Position numbers and translations under genes: made by a program. Positions 6,004-14,028 of a DNA stretch of 14,700 nt are shown here, piece after piece. The first letter of the stretch is position 1, and every line of letters begins with the position of its first letter. The notes under the pieces are model-generated. The model ran no database searches, was not told where the DNA came from, and was given only the letters and a program-made list of their open reading frames with translations. The DNA lies in the NCBI GenBank assembly GCA_900541145.1, contig UQIH01000032.1, positions 1 through 14,700 on the forward strand. Reading direction: 5' to 3'. Source of the stretch: an uncultured Collinsella sp. (lineage in GTDB: Bacteria > Actinomycetota > Coriobacteriia > Coriobacteriales > Coriobacteriaceae).

Positions 6004-7119
6004 CTACATCTCCTCCTTCACCAGCGCGGCAAACGCGGCCAGCACCTCGTCGTTTTCCTGCGGGGTGCCTACGGTAATGCGCAGACAGTCCGCGAGCCCC
6101 GGCGCGTAACTAAAGTCGCGCACCAAAATTGAATACTCGTCGCGCAGACGCTCGCGCACGCGCGTGGCATGCGGCGTGCGCACAAGCACAAAGTTCGCCG
6201 CGCTCGGCCACGCCTCCACGGGCAGACCCTCGGCAGCCATTGCGCGCAGGGCACACAACTCGCGCTCGCGCTCGGATGCGACCTGTGCCACCACGGGCGC
6301 GTACGCATCGCGGGCACGCACGCAGGCAAGTGCTGCCGCCTGGCTCAACACGTTGACCGAATAGATCTGGCGAATCGCCGCGAACACGTCGATGACCTCG
6401 GGCGCCGCGATCACATAGCCCAGGCGCGTGCCGGCGGCGCCGAACGCCTTGGACAGTGTATGCAGAATCACCAGGTTAGGATGCTCGGCAATAAGGCCTT
6501 GCGCCGTAGTTGCCGCGCCAAACGAATCGTCGGCAAACTCCACGTAGGCCTCGTCGACCATGACCATGCCGGGGCACGCATCGCACAGCGCCGCGACAAA
6601 GTCGAGCGGCGCCACGTCGCCCGTGGGATTGTTGGGCGAGGTCACGATCGCCAGGTTGCACTCGGGTGCGGCCGCGAACACAGCCGCCTGGTCGAGCTCA
6701 AAAGTTGCCGGGTCGCGCCACACGTCGCGCACCTCGGTCTGACAGAGCGACGCAAAGAACGCGTACTCGCTAAAGCACGGCGGGCAGTTGAGCAGGATCC
6801 GCCCTGCGCCGCCAAACGCCAGCAGGAAGTTATAGAGTAGCTCGTCGCCGCCGTTGCCCACGCAGATGTTCTCGCGCGTCACGCCATGCCAGGCAGCAAG
6901 CTCGTCGCGCAGGTCGTTGGACATGGGATCGGGATAGCGGTTGAGCGGTGCGGCAGCCAAGGCCGCATCAACCGCCTCGCGCACGCCGGCCGGCACGGGA
7001 TAGGTGTTCTCGTTGGCCGAAAGATTGATGCGCGTGGGCGTAAAGTTGGGATCGTAGGGCTCGATGCCGGTCAAGTAGGGCTGGACGAGCTCCTTCATGC
7101 GCGGCGTGAGTTCGGCCAT
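6004..7119 (-). CDS. hisC: Histidinol-phosphate aminotransferase HisC
   Basis: PLP enzyme moving the amino group of glutamate to imidazole acetol phosphate to give histidinol phosphate. The 371-residue fold-type I aminotransferase shows NLSANENTYPVP (32-43), the cofactor-binding GNGGDELLYN (88-97), SPNNPTG (161-167), VDEAYVEF (188-195), and the Schiff-base lysine Lys224 in HTLSKAFGAAGTRLGY. The start is the ATG at 7117-7119, one base after the hisD stop, with GAGGAGG inside the hisD end. In-frame codons up to 7203 overlap hisD and only read its Ala-rich tail in another frame, so they are excluded. Normal length. Confidence 0.96.
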   Translation of the reverse strand: MAELTPRMKELVQPYLTGIEPYDPNFTPTRINLSANENTYPVPAGVREAVDAALAAAPLNRYPDPMSNDLRDELAAWHGVTRENICVGNGGDELLYNFLLAFGGAGRILLNCPPCFSEYAFFASLCQTEVRDVWRDPATFELDQAAVFAAAPECNLAIVTSPNNPTGDVAPLDFVAALCDACPGMVMVDEAYVEFADDSFGAATTAQGLIAEHPNLVILHTLSKAFGAAGTRLGYVIAAPEVIDVFAAIRQIYSVNVLSQAAALACVRARDAYAPVVAQVASERERELCALRAMAAEGLPVEAWPSAANFVLVRTPHATRVRERLRDEYSILVRDFSYAPGLADCLRITVGTPQENDEVLAAFAALVKEEM

Positions 7120-7120
7120 G

Positions 7121-8557
7121 TTAGACCTCCTCGCCGGTCGCGCCAGCGCCATCCGCGCCCGCAGCCGCCAGGTCCACACCCTCGGCGACCGTCGCGGTCG
7201 CATCGCCCGGCCAGGCGACCTTGGTCAGGTCGGCCGCGGCCAGAGACTCGACACTCACGGCATCCTCGCCCTGCTCCAGCACACGGCGACGCAGGGCGGC
7301 GGATAGCGCATGCGCCCACAGGCCCTCGGCCTCGGCCAGGCGCTGCGTGGCGGGAGCGTCGGAGAGCAGGCCCTCGGGTGTATAGCAAATGACGCTCGAG
7401 CGCTTAACGAACTCTTCGACCGAAAGCGGGTTGGAGAACATGGCCGTGCCGCCAGTCGGCAGCGTGTGGTTGGGACCGGCGACGTAATCGCCGAGCGGCT
7501 CGGAGCTCCAAGCGCCCACAAAGATGGCGCCGGCGTTGCGAATGCCGCCGAGCAGGCCCATCGCATCCTTGCAGTGCAGCTCAAGGTGCTCAGGCGCCAC
7601 GGTGTTCACGGCCTCGACGGCGGCAGCCATGTCGGCGGCCACCACGATGGTGCCTTCGTTGTCGAGCGAGGCGCGCGTGATCTCGGCACGCGGCGACTGC
7701 GCCACCAGGATATCGATGCCTGCCTCGACCTCGCGCGCAAACTGCTCGTCGCAAGTCACCAGATAGCAGGCTGCCAGCGGATCGTGCTCGGCCTGGGCCA
7801 TCAGGTCGGCCGCGACCACCATGGGCTTGGCCGTGGCATCGGCCAGCACGCAAACTTCGGAGGGGCCAGCGACCATGTCGATACCCACGTCGCCCGAGAC
7901 AATCTGCTTGGCCGCAGCGACAAAGGCGTTGCCCGGGCCGGTGATCTTGTCGACGCGCGGAATGGTCTCGGTGCCGTACGCCAGCGCGGCCACGGCCTGA
8001 GCGCCACCCACCATATAGATCTCGTCCACGCCGCCGAGCTTTGCCGCGGCGAGCGTATACGGACTGATCAGGCCATCTTTCTGCGGCGGGGTCACCATGA
8101 CCACGCGCTTGACGCCGGCAACCTTGGCGGGAATGGCATTCATGAGCACCGTGGAGGGATACTGCGCGCGACCGCCCGGCACGTAGATGCCGGCCGCCGC
8201 GAGCGGGGTCACCTTAACGCCGAGCATCGTGCCGTCCGGGCGCGTGGTAAACCAGCTCTGCTCGACCTCGCGCTGGTGGAACTCACGAATCTGGCGCGCG
8301 GCCTTTTCGAGCGCCGCGGCAAAAGCGGGATCGAGGCCTTCGAGCGCGGCATCGATCTGCTCCTGCGGCAAGCGGAAGCTCTGCAGCTCGACACCGTCAA
8401 AACGCTGACAGTAATCGCGCACCGCGGCATCGCCGTTGGCACGCACGTTGGCCACGATATCGCGGGCGGCGTCGACGATGTTTTGCGGCAGCACACCCTT
8501 GCGGTTGAGCTGGTTGGTAACGAGGCGCTCACCGGGAGCAAGCTTGATGGTCTTCAT
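7121..8557 (-). CDS. hisD: Histidinol dehydrogenase HisD with C-terminal extension
   Basis: Zinc enzyme carrying out the last two NAD-dependent oxidations, histidinol to histidine. The 478 residues include the zinc ligands Gln255 and His258 (MAQAEHDPLA), Asp357 (GDYVAGPNHTLPT) and His416 (GLWAHALSA), plus the catalytic pair Glu323-His324 (APEHLE). GPGN (207-210) and GPSEVCVLAD (231-240) are also typical. Family members are usually about 430 residues. Here about 45 extra residues follow the last helix, ending in a low-complexity Ala/Gly/Asp tail (from about residue 452). The ATG has AGGGG 8 bases upstream. The gap to hisZG is 105 bases. Confidence 0.96.
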   Translation of the reverse strand: MKTIKLAPGERLVTNQLNRKGVLPQNIVDAARDIVANVRANGDAAVRDYCQRFDGVELQSFRLPQEQIDAALEGLDPAFAAALEKAARQIREFHQREVEQSWFTTRPDGTMLGVKVTPLAAAGIYVPGGRAQYPSTVLMNAIPAKVAGVKRVVMVTPPQKDGLISPYTLAAAKLGGVDEIYMVGGAQAVAALAYGTETIPRVDKITGPGNAFVAAAKQIVSGDVGIDMVAGPSEVCVLADATAKPMVVAADLMAQAEHDPLAACYLVTCDEQFAREVEAGIDILVAQSPRAEITRASLDNEGTIVVAADMAAAVEAVNTVAPEHLELHCKDAMGLLGGIRNAGAIFVGAWSSEPLGDYVAGPNHTLPTGGTAMFSNPLSVEEFVKRSSVICYTPEGLLSDAPATQRLAEAEGLWAHALSAALRRRVLEQGEDAVSVESLAAADLTKVAWPGDATATVAEGVDLAAAGADGAGATGEEV

Positions 8558-8662
8558 ATCGGTATCCCCTATCGGTCGAGGTTGTGTTCGAAAAACGAGA
8601 GGCCGAGCGGCGGCGCCAATCGGCCCGCAGCCCGTACGTTGGGGCGCCCGTGCACGCTCGCG

Positions 8663-10378
8663 CTATTGTGCCGAGCCCGCGACGGGCTCAAAATGCTTGT
8701 CCTTCACGGCAGCTGCCAGGCGATCCGCCAGGTTGCGAACGCGCGGATCCATGCGCGCGGCACCTGGGTTGACGAAGAAGCGGGCCGTACAGTCCATAAT
8801 GCGGCCAGTGATGACCAGGTCGTTGTCGCGCAACGTGGCGCCCGTGGCGGTAATGTCCACGATACGGTCGGTCATACCGACGATGGGGCCCAGCTCGATG
8901 TTACCGTGCAGCGAAACGATGTCGGCATTCACGCCGCGCTCGGCATACCACGCGCTCGCGATGCGCGGGTACTTGGTGGCCACGCGAAACGAACCGCGGC
9001 GGGCATAGTTGCGCTCGGCCTGACCGGCGCGCCACGCGGGCTCCGCCTCGATAAAGGTGCACAGGCCATAGCCCAGGTCGACCAGCTGCAGCAGGTTGAG
9101 GTCCGCCTCGATGAGCGAGTCCCAACCGCAGATGCCGCAATCGGCACCACCGCAGCCCACAAAGGCAGGCGCATCGCTGGGACGCACGATGACAAACTCG
9201 ATATCGCCGACCGCGCCCTCGCCGGCACGCGTGTCGCGGCCGCGCACGATCAGGTGACGGCCGGGATCGCGCAGCTCGGAGACGTCTAAGCCCGTTGCCT
9301 CGAGCACGTCAAGGGTGTCGGCCTTAAGCGAGCCCTTGGGCACGGCGATACGCAGCGGACCCTCGGCGCCACGGTCCGCGGCGTGATCGCCGTCGGAAGC
9401 GGCATCCTCGGCCGAGGTGCGCGCGGCCTCCAGGCGCTCGAGCGAAAAGGCGAAGCCCGCCGCCGGCACCTCGATACCGTCGCCAAATGCGCCGGTAAAG
9501 ATGGAGTCATAGCGTCCGCCCGAACCGACCGGATCGGGCAGTCCGCCGGCATAAGCCTTAAAGACCAGGCCCGTGTAGTAATCGAAAGAGTTCATGATAG
9601 AGAAGTCAAACGACAGCACCTGGGCGTCCTCGGGTGCCAGGCCCTCGACCAGGGCACGCAGCTCGCGCGTCAGCGGCGCGACGATACCGGCAGCCTCCAG
9701 CAGCGCGTCCACGCGGTCGAGCACCTCGGCACCGCCGTGCAGACGCGGCAGCTCGCTAATGGCGGCCTTGACGGCATCGGACTCGGTGCTTGCCGCCACG
9801 CGGGCATCGAGGCCCACAAAGTCGTTGGCGTGCACGCAGCGCAGGGCCTCAGAGGCCAGCTCGCGATCCTCGCACGCCGCAAGCAGCTCCTTAAACGGAC
9901 GTACGCTACCTGCGATAATGCGCGCATCGGGCAGTGCCAGCTTACGCACGGCCTCGGCCACGAGCGAGACGATTTCGACATCGCCCGCGGTATCGCCCGC
10001 ACCGATAAGCTCAAAGCCCAGCTGTGTAAACTGACGCGAGCCACCGGCATTGCGCTGGCACTCGCGAACCACCGGCGCCTCGTAGCGAAGGCGTAGGGGC
10101 AGGTCGGCCGCGCGCATGCGGGTCGAAACCAGACGCACGATCGGCAATGTGTTGTCGGGACGGACCACCAGCAGGCGGCCATCATCGTCAAAGAGCTTAA
10201 ACGGCGTGTCCGCAATGCGGCCGCCCTCCTCGAGCGAACCCTTGTCCTCGAGCAGTGGCGTCTCGACCGGAAGGTAATGATGCTCCCTAAAGCAGCCCTT
10301 CACCGTCAGCGCAATCTCCTCGCGCGCCTGAGCCTCCTCGGGCAATATGTCCCGGAATCCCCACGGTGTGGCCGTCAT
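8663..10378 (-). CDS. hisZG: HisZ-HisG fusion: ATP phosphoribosyltransferase regulatory and catalytic parts in one chain
   Basis: Entry enzyme of histidine synthesis: ATP plus PRPP to phosphoribosyl-ATP. Residues 1 to about 318 are HisZ, a class II histidyl-tRNA-synthetase-like regulatory subunit: GFRDILPEEA (7-16), RPDNTLPIVRLVSTRM (73-88), SRQFTQLGFELIGAGD (114-129), FDYYTG (265-270) and GSGGRYDSIF (285-294). Residues 319-341 form an acidic, Ala-rich linker. Residues 342 to about 557 are short-form HisG: LRIAVPKGSLKADTL, FVIVRPSDAPAFV (395-407), ATKYPRIA (467-474), GNIELGPIVG (492-501) and the PRPP-loop-like DITATGATL (508-516). Short HisG normally needs a separate HisZ, so the fusion fixes a 1:1 ratio. 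There is no ATG or GTG near the junction for separate HisG synthesis. First gene of the operon; GAGGAG lies 9 bases before the ATG. Confidence 0.93.
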   Translation of the reverse strand: MTATPWGFRDILPEEAQAREEIALTVKGCFREHHYLPVETPLLEDKGSLEEGGRIADTPFKLFDDDGRLLVVRPDNTLPIVRLVSTRMRAADLPLRLRYEAPVVRECQRNAGGSRQFTQLGFELIGAGDTAGDVEIVSLVAEAVRKLALPDARIIAGSVRPFKELLAACEDRELASEALRCVHANDFVGLDARVAASTESDAVKAAISELPRLHGGAEVLDRVDALLEAAGIVAPLTRELRALVEGLAPEDAQVLSFDFSIMNSFDYYTGLVFKAYAGGLPDPVGSGGRYDSIFTGAFGDGIEVPAAGFAFSLERLEAARTSAEDAASDGDHAADRGAEGPLRIAVPKGSLKADTLDVLEATGLDVSELRDPGRHLIVRGRDTRAGEGAVGDIEFVIVRPSDAPAFVGCGGADCGICGWDSLIEADLNLLQLVDLGYGLCTFIEAEPAWRAGQAERNYARRGSFRVATKYPRIASAWYAERGVNADIVSLHGNIELGPIVGMTDRIVDITATGATLRDNDLVITGRIMDCTARFFVNPGAARMDPRVRNLADRLAAAVKDKHFEPVAGSAQ

Positions 10379-10413
10379 CTGGTGAGTCTCCTCATGCTGT
10401 GTTTCATATAGAA

Positions 10414-10445
10414 CAGAAGACCGGCAGAGCTCCGCCGGTCTTCTG
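10414..10445 (-). terminator. 12-bp GC-rich hairpin upstream of hisZG: terminator or leader hairpin
   Basis: CAGAAGACCGGC (10414-10425) and GCCGGTCTTCTG (10434-10445) are exact complements around an 8-base loop. Read on the minus strand the stem is followed by TTCTAT, a poor U-tract. It lies about 100 bases after the frlC-like stop and 35 bases before the hisZG start. It could end the upstream transcript, act as an attenuator for the his operon, or protect the 5' end of the his mRNA. No histidine-rich leader peptide and no T-box sequence were seen nearby. Confidence 0.5.
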
Positions 10446-10469
10446 AGTACTTTAGCATACTAGAGTGCT
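10446..10469. promoter_or_regulatory. Imperfect CTAG palindrome upstream of hisZG, candidate operator
   Basis: AGTACTTTAG (10446-10455) and CTAGAGTGCT (10460-10469) are inverted copies with two differences around a CATA centre. The GTACT/CTAG half-site pattern recalls the operator of TrpR-family repressors. A TrpR-like protein, HisR/YerC, is known to control histidine genes in some Gram-positive bacteria. The site lies 68 bases before the hisZG start, directly next to the leader hairpin, and overlaps the weak -10-like TATGCT on the minus strand. It is an inference from sequence shape only. Confidence 0.35.
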
Positions 10470-10547
10470 TGCGGGGAAAATCCGTCGCAGCCGCTCACAC
10501 CGTATTCATTTGGAAACATAGGGTAGGTTGCCGCAGCCCAACCCCAC

Positions 10548-11384
10548 CTAGGCGCCAATCGCACGACGATACTCTGCCATTACCTGCGCATCGGCAGCTG
10601 CGGGGTCGGCGAAATAGCGCCCGTCATAGGTCTCGGCCGAAACAACTCCGCGATAGCCGCGCGCCACCAGCCTATCCAGGTCGGCGCGCATATCGCGGTC
10701 GCCGTCACCCCAGGCAAGATGCGTCGTGCCATCTGCCGCAACATCGACAAAATGCACGTGGGCGACATCATCGCCAAGCAGATCGAAATAATCGTCGATG
10801 GTATCCCCTGCCACCGCCATAGCGCCCAAATCCAGACACGCCTTAAGTGCCGGATGATCAACTGCCTCGATCATGCGCTTCGTGTCGGCCGCCGAGTTTA
10901 CGATCATCGACTCAACCGGCTGTAGGGCCTCGAGCACCAGTCGCACGCCGCGCCCTCCCGCATGCTCGGCAATCGCACGCAGCATCGAGGCGCTGCGACC
11001 CCACGCGTCCTCGATCGGCTCGTTCAAAAATGCCCAGCCGCTCGAGACCATGACCTGCTCGGCTCCAAGCTCCGCCGCGATATCCACAACGTTCTTAAAG
11101 TACGCGAGCGTGCGGGCACGCGCCTCATTCCCACGCGCCGCGATATTCCACGGCTTGGGGTTGTTCTGTTCGGGACAAAGCCCCACAATCCGAACCCCAT
11201 ACCGCTGCGACAGCTCCCGCACCTGCTCGAGCGAATCGTATCCATGGCAATCGACATACAGATGCATCGCCCCGGTCCAAAGCTCGCAACACGTGTAGCC
11301 CGAGGCCGCTGCCGAAGAAAAGAATTCCTCAAGGTCAAAATAACGATGGCTGATATTCATGACGGCAAGCTGCGGATACTCCAT
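10548..11384 (-). CDS. frlC: Sugar-phosphate isomerase/epimerase family protein, FrlC-like epimerase
   Basis: Xylose-isomerase-like TIM barrel of 278 residues. The divalent-metal ligands of this family are visible: Glu152 (LVLEALQP), Asp185 (KACLDLGAM), His211 (HVHFVD) and Glu251 (SAETYDG). It resembles FrlC, which interconverts psicoselysine and fructoselysine at C3. That call rests mainly on being last in an operon with an FrlB-like deglycase. A different ketose epimerase is possible. The ATG at 11382-11384 has AAAGG 8 bases upstream. A GTG at 11393 is in frame but would sit on the ribosome site. The gap to the EIID gene is 83 bases and contains a terminator-like hairpin, so expression may be lower than that of the PTS genes. 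Confidence 0.7.
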   Translation of the reverse strand: MEYPQLAVMNISHRYFDLEEFFSSAAASGYTCCELWTGAMHLYVDCHGYDSLEQVRELSQRYGVRIVGLCPEQNNPKPWNIAARGNEARARTLAYFKNVVDIAAELGAEQVMVSSGWAFLNEPIEDAWGRSASMLRAIAEHAGGRGVRLVLEALQPVESMIVNSAADTKRMIEAVDHPALKACLDLGAMAVAGDTIDDYFDLLGDDVAHVHFVDVAADGTTHLAWGDGDRDMRADLDRLVARGYRGVVSAETYDGRYFADPAAADAQVMAEYRRAIGA

Positions 11385-11401
11385 CTTGTCCACCTTTCGG
11401 C

Positions 11402-11435
11402 AAAAGGGCGCCGCAGCACAGTGTGCGCGACGCCC
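11402..11435 (-). terminator. Terminator-like hairpin between PTS EIID and the epimerase gene
   Basis: On the minus strand GGGCG (11435-11431) pairs with CGCCC (11410-11406). The stem is continued after mismatched or bulged bases by CGC/GCG and GCAC/GTGC with a three-base ACT loop, and TTTT follows directly (complement of 11402-11405). The stem is interrupted but GC-rich and has the run of U. It lies 33 bases after the EIID stop and 18 bases before the epimerase start, so it would reduce rather than abolish expression of the last gene. Confidence 0.5.
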
Positions 11436-11467
11436 CCTCTTACATTATTCTCATTATGACGGATGCC

Positions 11468-12304
11468 CTACTGAACACCAAGCACTCCAAAGAACGCGCC
11501 GGCGATACTCACGAGCAGGATCACGAGCATGATCACGAGCGGATTCATCTTCTTCTTGAGCATGAGATAGACGATTCCAAACAGCCCCATCGTGACAAAG
11601 CCCGGGAAGATTCCGTTGAGCAGCTCGGCCAGCGTCTGAGCACCATCGCCCGCACCGACCATGAGCGGAATGTCCACGGTGACCATCTCCATGGTCATAG
11701 CGCCGATCACCATGGCGCCCATGATAGAGGCCATCTTGACGATCGTGTCCATAATGCCCGATTCCTGGACCTTGCTGATCATGTCCGAGCCAAAGCGATA
11801 CCCCACAAACGTCAGCAGGTAACGGATGATGTAGTGAGGGACATTGAACACGAGCAGGAACAAAATCGGGCCAAGAATAGAGCCCTGTAGCGCCAGCGAC
11901 GTGCCGACACCCGTTGCCAAAATTCGCAGCGTGCCCCAGTAGAAGGCATCGCCCACGCCGGACAGCGGCCCCATCAAAGCAAGCTTGACATTAGAGATCG
12001 CACTCGTGTCAAAGCTATCGTCAGTAGCGTTGACCTCCTCCATTGCAGCGGCGATAGACATGGGGAGCGTCGAGATGTACGGCGTGACGTTATAGAGCTC
12101 CATATGGCGCTTAAGGGCGGCCTTAAAGTCCGCATCCTGCGGATACAGCTTGCGAAGAATCGGCATAAGGGCCCACATAAAGCCGATATGGCCCATACGC
12201 TCGTAGTTCCAGGAGTGCTCATAGGGAATCGAGCGCCAGAACAGCTTCTTAAGATCTGCGCGGGTAATCAACCCGTCGTAGGAAGACTCAAACTTAAAAC
12301 TCAT
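11468..12304 (-). CDS. PTS mannose-family transporter subunit IID
   Basis: Membrane subunit that forms the sugar channel with EIIC. The 278-residue protein starts with an amphipathic hydrophilic region and the family-typical segment SWNYERMGHIGFMWALMPIL (31-50). It has AISNVKLALMGPLSGVGDAF (102-121) in the middle and a strongly hydrophobic C-terminus from about 220 to 278 with one to two membrane helices. The ATG at 12302-12304 overlaps the EIIC end by 11 bases, and GGGAG lies 8 bases upstream. An in-frame TTG at 12319 is less likely. Length is normal. In this operon the likely cargo is an Amadori compound rather than mannose. Confidence 0.93.
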   Translation of the reverse strand: MSFKFESSYDGLITRADLKKLFWRSIPYEHSWNYERMGHIGFMWALMPILRKLYPQDADFKAALKRHMELYNVTPYISTLPMSIAAAMEEVNATDDSFDTSAISNVKLALMGPLSGVGDAFYWGTLRILATGVGTSLALQGSILGPILFLLVFNVPHYIIRYLLTFVGYRFGSDMISKVQESGIMDTIVKMASIMGAMVIGAMTMEMVTVDIPLMVGAGDGAQTLAELLNGIFPGFVTMGLFGIVYLMLKKKMNPLVIMLVILLVSIAGAFFGVLGVQ

Positions 12305-13085
12305 CGAACCCACTCCCAATCGCAGGATCCTCGGTTGCCACTGCGGGCTGCTCCGCCTTTTTCTTCTCGCCCAAAACCGTCATCGCGACGACGATGATCG
12401 CGGCAAAGATCGCCACGCCCGTCGTGCTAATGCCAAAGTAGGCGACGAGGAAGAAGCCAGCGAAGAAGAACGGAGCCACCGTTTTGTTCATAATCATCTG
12501 CGCCAGCATCGCAAAGCCGAGTGCGGGCAAGAAGGCAGCGGCAACATCCATGCCGGTCTGAACGAAATCGGGGATGATGTTGAGCAGGCTGGCGACGGCA
12601 TCGGCGCCAAAGAAGAATGCCAGGGGAATAATCAGCAGGCCGCACCAGCTCTGCGCGTAACCGGCGATGAGCATGTTGCGCGTGATGGCCTTGGTGTCTC
12701 CGTCCTCGACGTTTTTGTCGATACGGTGCACCAGCAGCAGCATCACCGGCTGGCCCAGGGCAGTATCGAGCGCCAGGACGATCGTTGCGATGGGAATGCC
12801 CAGGGTCAGGGCCGCCGAAGCGTCCGCGCCGGCCTGCATGGCAAGCGACACACCCAGGATGGTTCCGGAAATCGTATCGGGCGGGTTATACGCACCGACC
12901 GAGATGGCGCCGACCATGGCAAGCTCCATCGTGGCGCCCATGATCGTGCCGGTCACCATGTCGCCCATGACAAGGCCAACCAGAGGCCCGAGCACAATCG
13001 GGCGCTGGAGGTAGCTCGTACCGGTCAGCCACTCGGAATAGCCCAAAAGGGCGATCAGGAAAATCAGGATTGTCTTGATAACCAT
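12294..13085 (-). CDS. PTS mannose-family transporter subunit IIC
   Basis: Integral membrane subunit of the mannose-fructose-sorbose PTS. The 263 residues are mostly hydrophobic with several membrane helices. The family signature GPLVGLVMGDMVTGTIMGAT lies at 33-52, followed by VGAISVGAYNPPDT (58-71). The C-terminal tail after about 240 is charged and cytosolic. AGGGG, formed partly by the EIIB stop, lies 5 bases before the ATG, and the gap to EIIB is only 8 bases. Normal length. It works with EIID to move the sugar while EIIB phosphorylates it. Confidence 0.93.
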   Translation of the reverse strand: MVIKTILIFLIALLGYSEWLTGTSYLQRPIVLGPLVGLVMGDMVTGTIMGATMELAMVGAISVGAYNPPDTISGTILGVSLAMQAGADASAALTLGIPIATIVLALDTALGQPVMLLLVHRIDKNVEDGDTKAITRNMLIAGYAQSWCGLLIIPLAFFFGADAVASLLNIIPDFVQTGMDVAAAFLPALGFAMLAQMIMNKTVAPFFFAGFFLVAYFGISTTGVAIFAAIIVVAMTVLGEKKKAEQPAVATEDPAIGSGFDEF

Positions 13086-13093
13086 GATGGCCC

Positions 13094-13564
13094 CTAACCG
13101 ATGACCTTCGCGGCGTCAGTCTTCGCATCTGCCGGAATCATCTGAATGAACAGCTCGTAGCCCTCGCCGAGCAGCTCTTTGACGTATGCCTCGTTTTCGG
13201 GCGTAAGGAACACGCTCGTCGAGACCTGGCGGGCATCCTCGCTAAAGGCAACATTGCCGAGGTTGATCTTCTTGACGCCCATCGCCTTGGCGACGGCACC
13301 GGCCTGCTGAATCGTCTCGCAAACTACGAAGAGCTTGTACTTATCGGTCACACCGCTCTGGAGCGCCTTGACGGCATCCTCGGTGTTTTTGACGACAACC
13401 TTGCAGCCCTCCGGTTTTGCAAGGGACAGGGCCTGCAGACGAAGCTTGTCATTGAGGACCGTGTCGCTTACCAACAGGATGCAGTCGGCACCCAGAGCCG
13501 AAGTCCAGCTAACGGCAACCTGGCCGTGCAGCAGTCGATAGTCCACGCGAATCATCTGAATCAT
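13094..13564 (-). CDS. PTS mannose-family subunit IIB
   Basis: Cytosolic phosphocarrier that takes the phosphate from EIIA and gives it to the incoming sugar. The 156-residue protein has the active-site histidine at position 13 in RVDYRLLHGQVAVSW, the hallmark of mannose-family EIIB. The distal signature ending ELFIQMIPAD is also typical. IIA and IIB are separate genes here, not one IIAB polypeptide as in E. coli ManX. AGGGAG lies 6 bases upstream of the ATG; the gap to EIIA is 17 bases. Confidence 0.94.
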   Translation of the reverse strand: MIQMIRVDYRLLHGQVAVSWTSALGADCILLVSDTVLNDKLRLQALSLAKPEGCKVVVKNTEDAVKALQSGVTDKYKLFVVCETIQQAGAVAKAMGVKKINLGNVAFSEDARQVSTSVFLTPENEAYVKELLGEGYELFIQMIPADAKTDAAKVIG

Positions 13565-13581
13565 GATGTGCTCCCTAGCGA

Positions 13582-13998
13582 TTAAAACTCATCGAGTTCG
13601 GCCTGCCCCAGCAGGTCGTTGACGTACTTGACCTTGGTGTCGTCCGCCTCGACGATCTGGCGAATGGCCTCATCAATTGGGGTGGAGTCGGGCACGAACA
13701 GCAGCTGAATAAGGAGCGGCAGGTTCATATTGGTCACCAGGTGCGTGTTGGGACGCGTCTGGACGATCTTGGTGAACTCGTTGTTGACGCTGCCGCCGAA
13801 CAGGTCAGTGCACACGACAACCTCGTCGTCCGCAGCAAACCCATCGAGAACCGCTGCGGCCTCCTTGGTCAGGTCCTCGTTTCCGTCGACATACATAGAC
13901 AGCGCATGGACGTTTTCGCGCTCACCGGAGAGCAGCCCAATGCTCTCGACGATTCCAGACGCAAAATGAGCATGGGATGCAACGATAAACTGCCTCAT
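13582..13998 (-). CDS. PTS mannose-family subunit IIA
   Basis: First sugar-specific phosphocarrier, phosphorylated by HPr. The 138-residue protein begins MRQFIVASHAHFASG, with the phospho-accepting histidine probably His9. The conserved acidic loop VVCTDLFGGSVNNEF lies at 61-75. The ATG at 13996-13998 has AAAGGGG 6 bases upstream. An in-frame extension to 14046 would be read from within the upstream terminator and is rejected. The gene follows that terminator closely, so it depends on read-through or on a promoter that I could not identify. Confidence 0.93.
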   Translation of the reverse strand: MRQFIVASHAHFASGIVESIGLLSGERENVHALSMYVDGNEDLTKEAAAVLDGFAADDEVVVCTDLFGGSVNNEFTKIVQTRPNTHLVTNMNLPLLIQLLFVPDSTPIDEAIRQIVEADDTKVKYVNDLLGQAELDEF

Positions 13999-14028
13999 TC
14001 GATTCCCCTTTCTTGCGAATTTCGGCAT

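Noticed and set aside
8591..8625. GGCCGA/TCGGCC hairpin with a nearby T5 on the minus strand, in the hisZG-hisD gap
   Set aside because: Only six base pairs, a long loop and five bases before the T-run; too weak to call a terminator.
7310..9289. 659-codon open frame on the plus strand opposite hisD and hisZG
   Set aside because: Antisense shadow of well-identified genes in GC-rich DNA; no recognisable motif.
10385..10410. Short upstream frame (MKHSMRRLTR) overlapping the hisZG start, considered as a his leader peptide
   Set aside because: It has only one histidine and no attenuator layout; it is probably chance.
10380..10547. Possible T-box riboswitch upstream of hisZG
   Set aside because: The conserved T-box sequence (AGGGTGGNACCGCG) is not present and the gap is short for a T-box leader.
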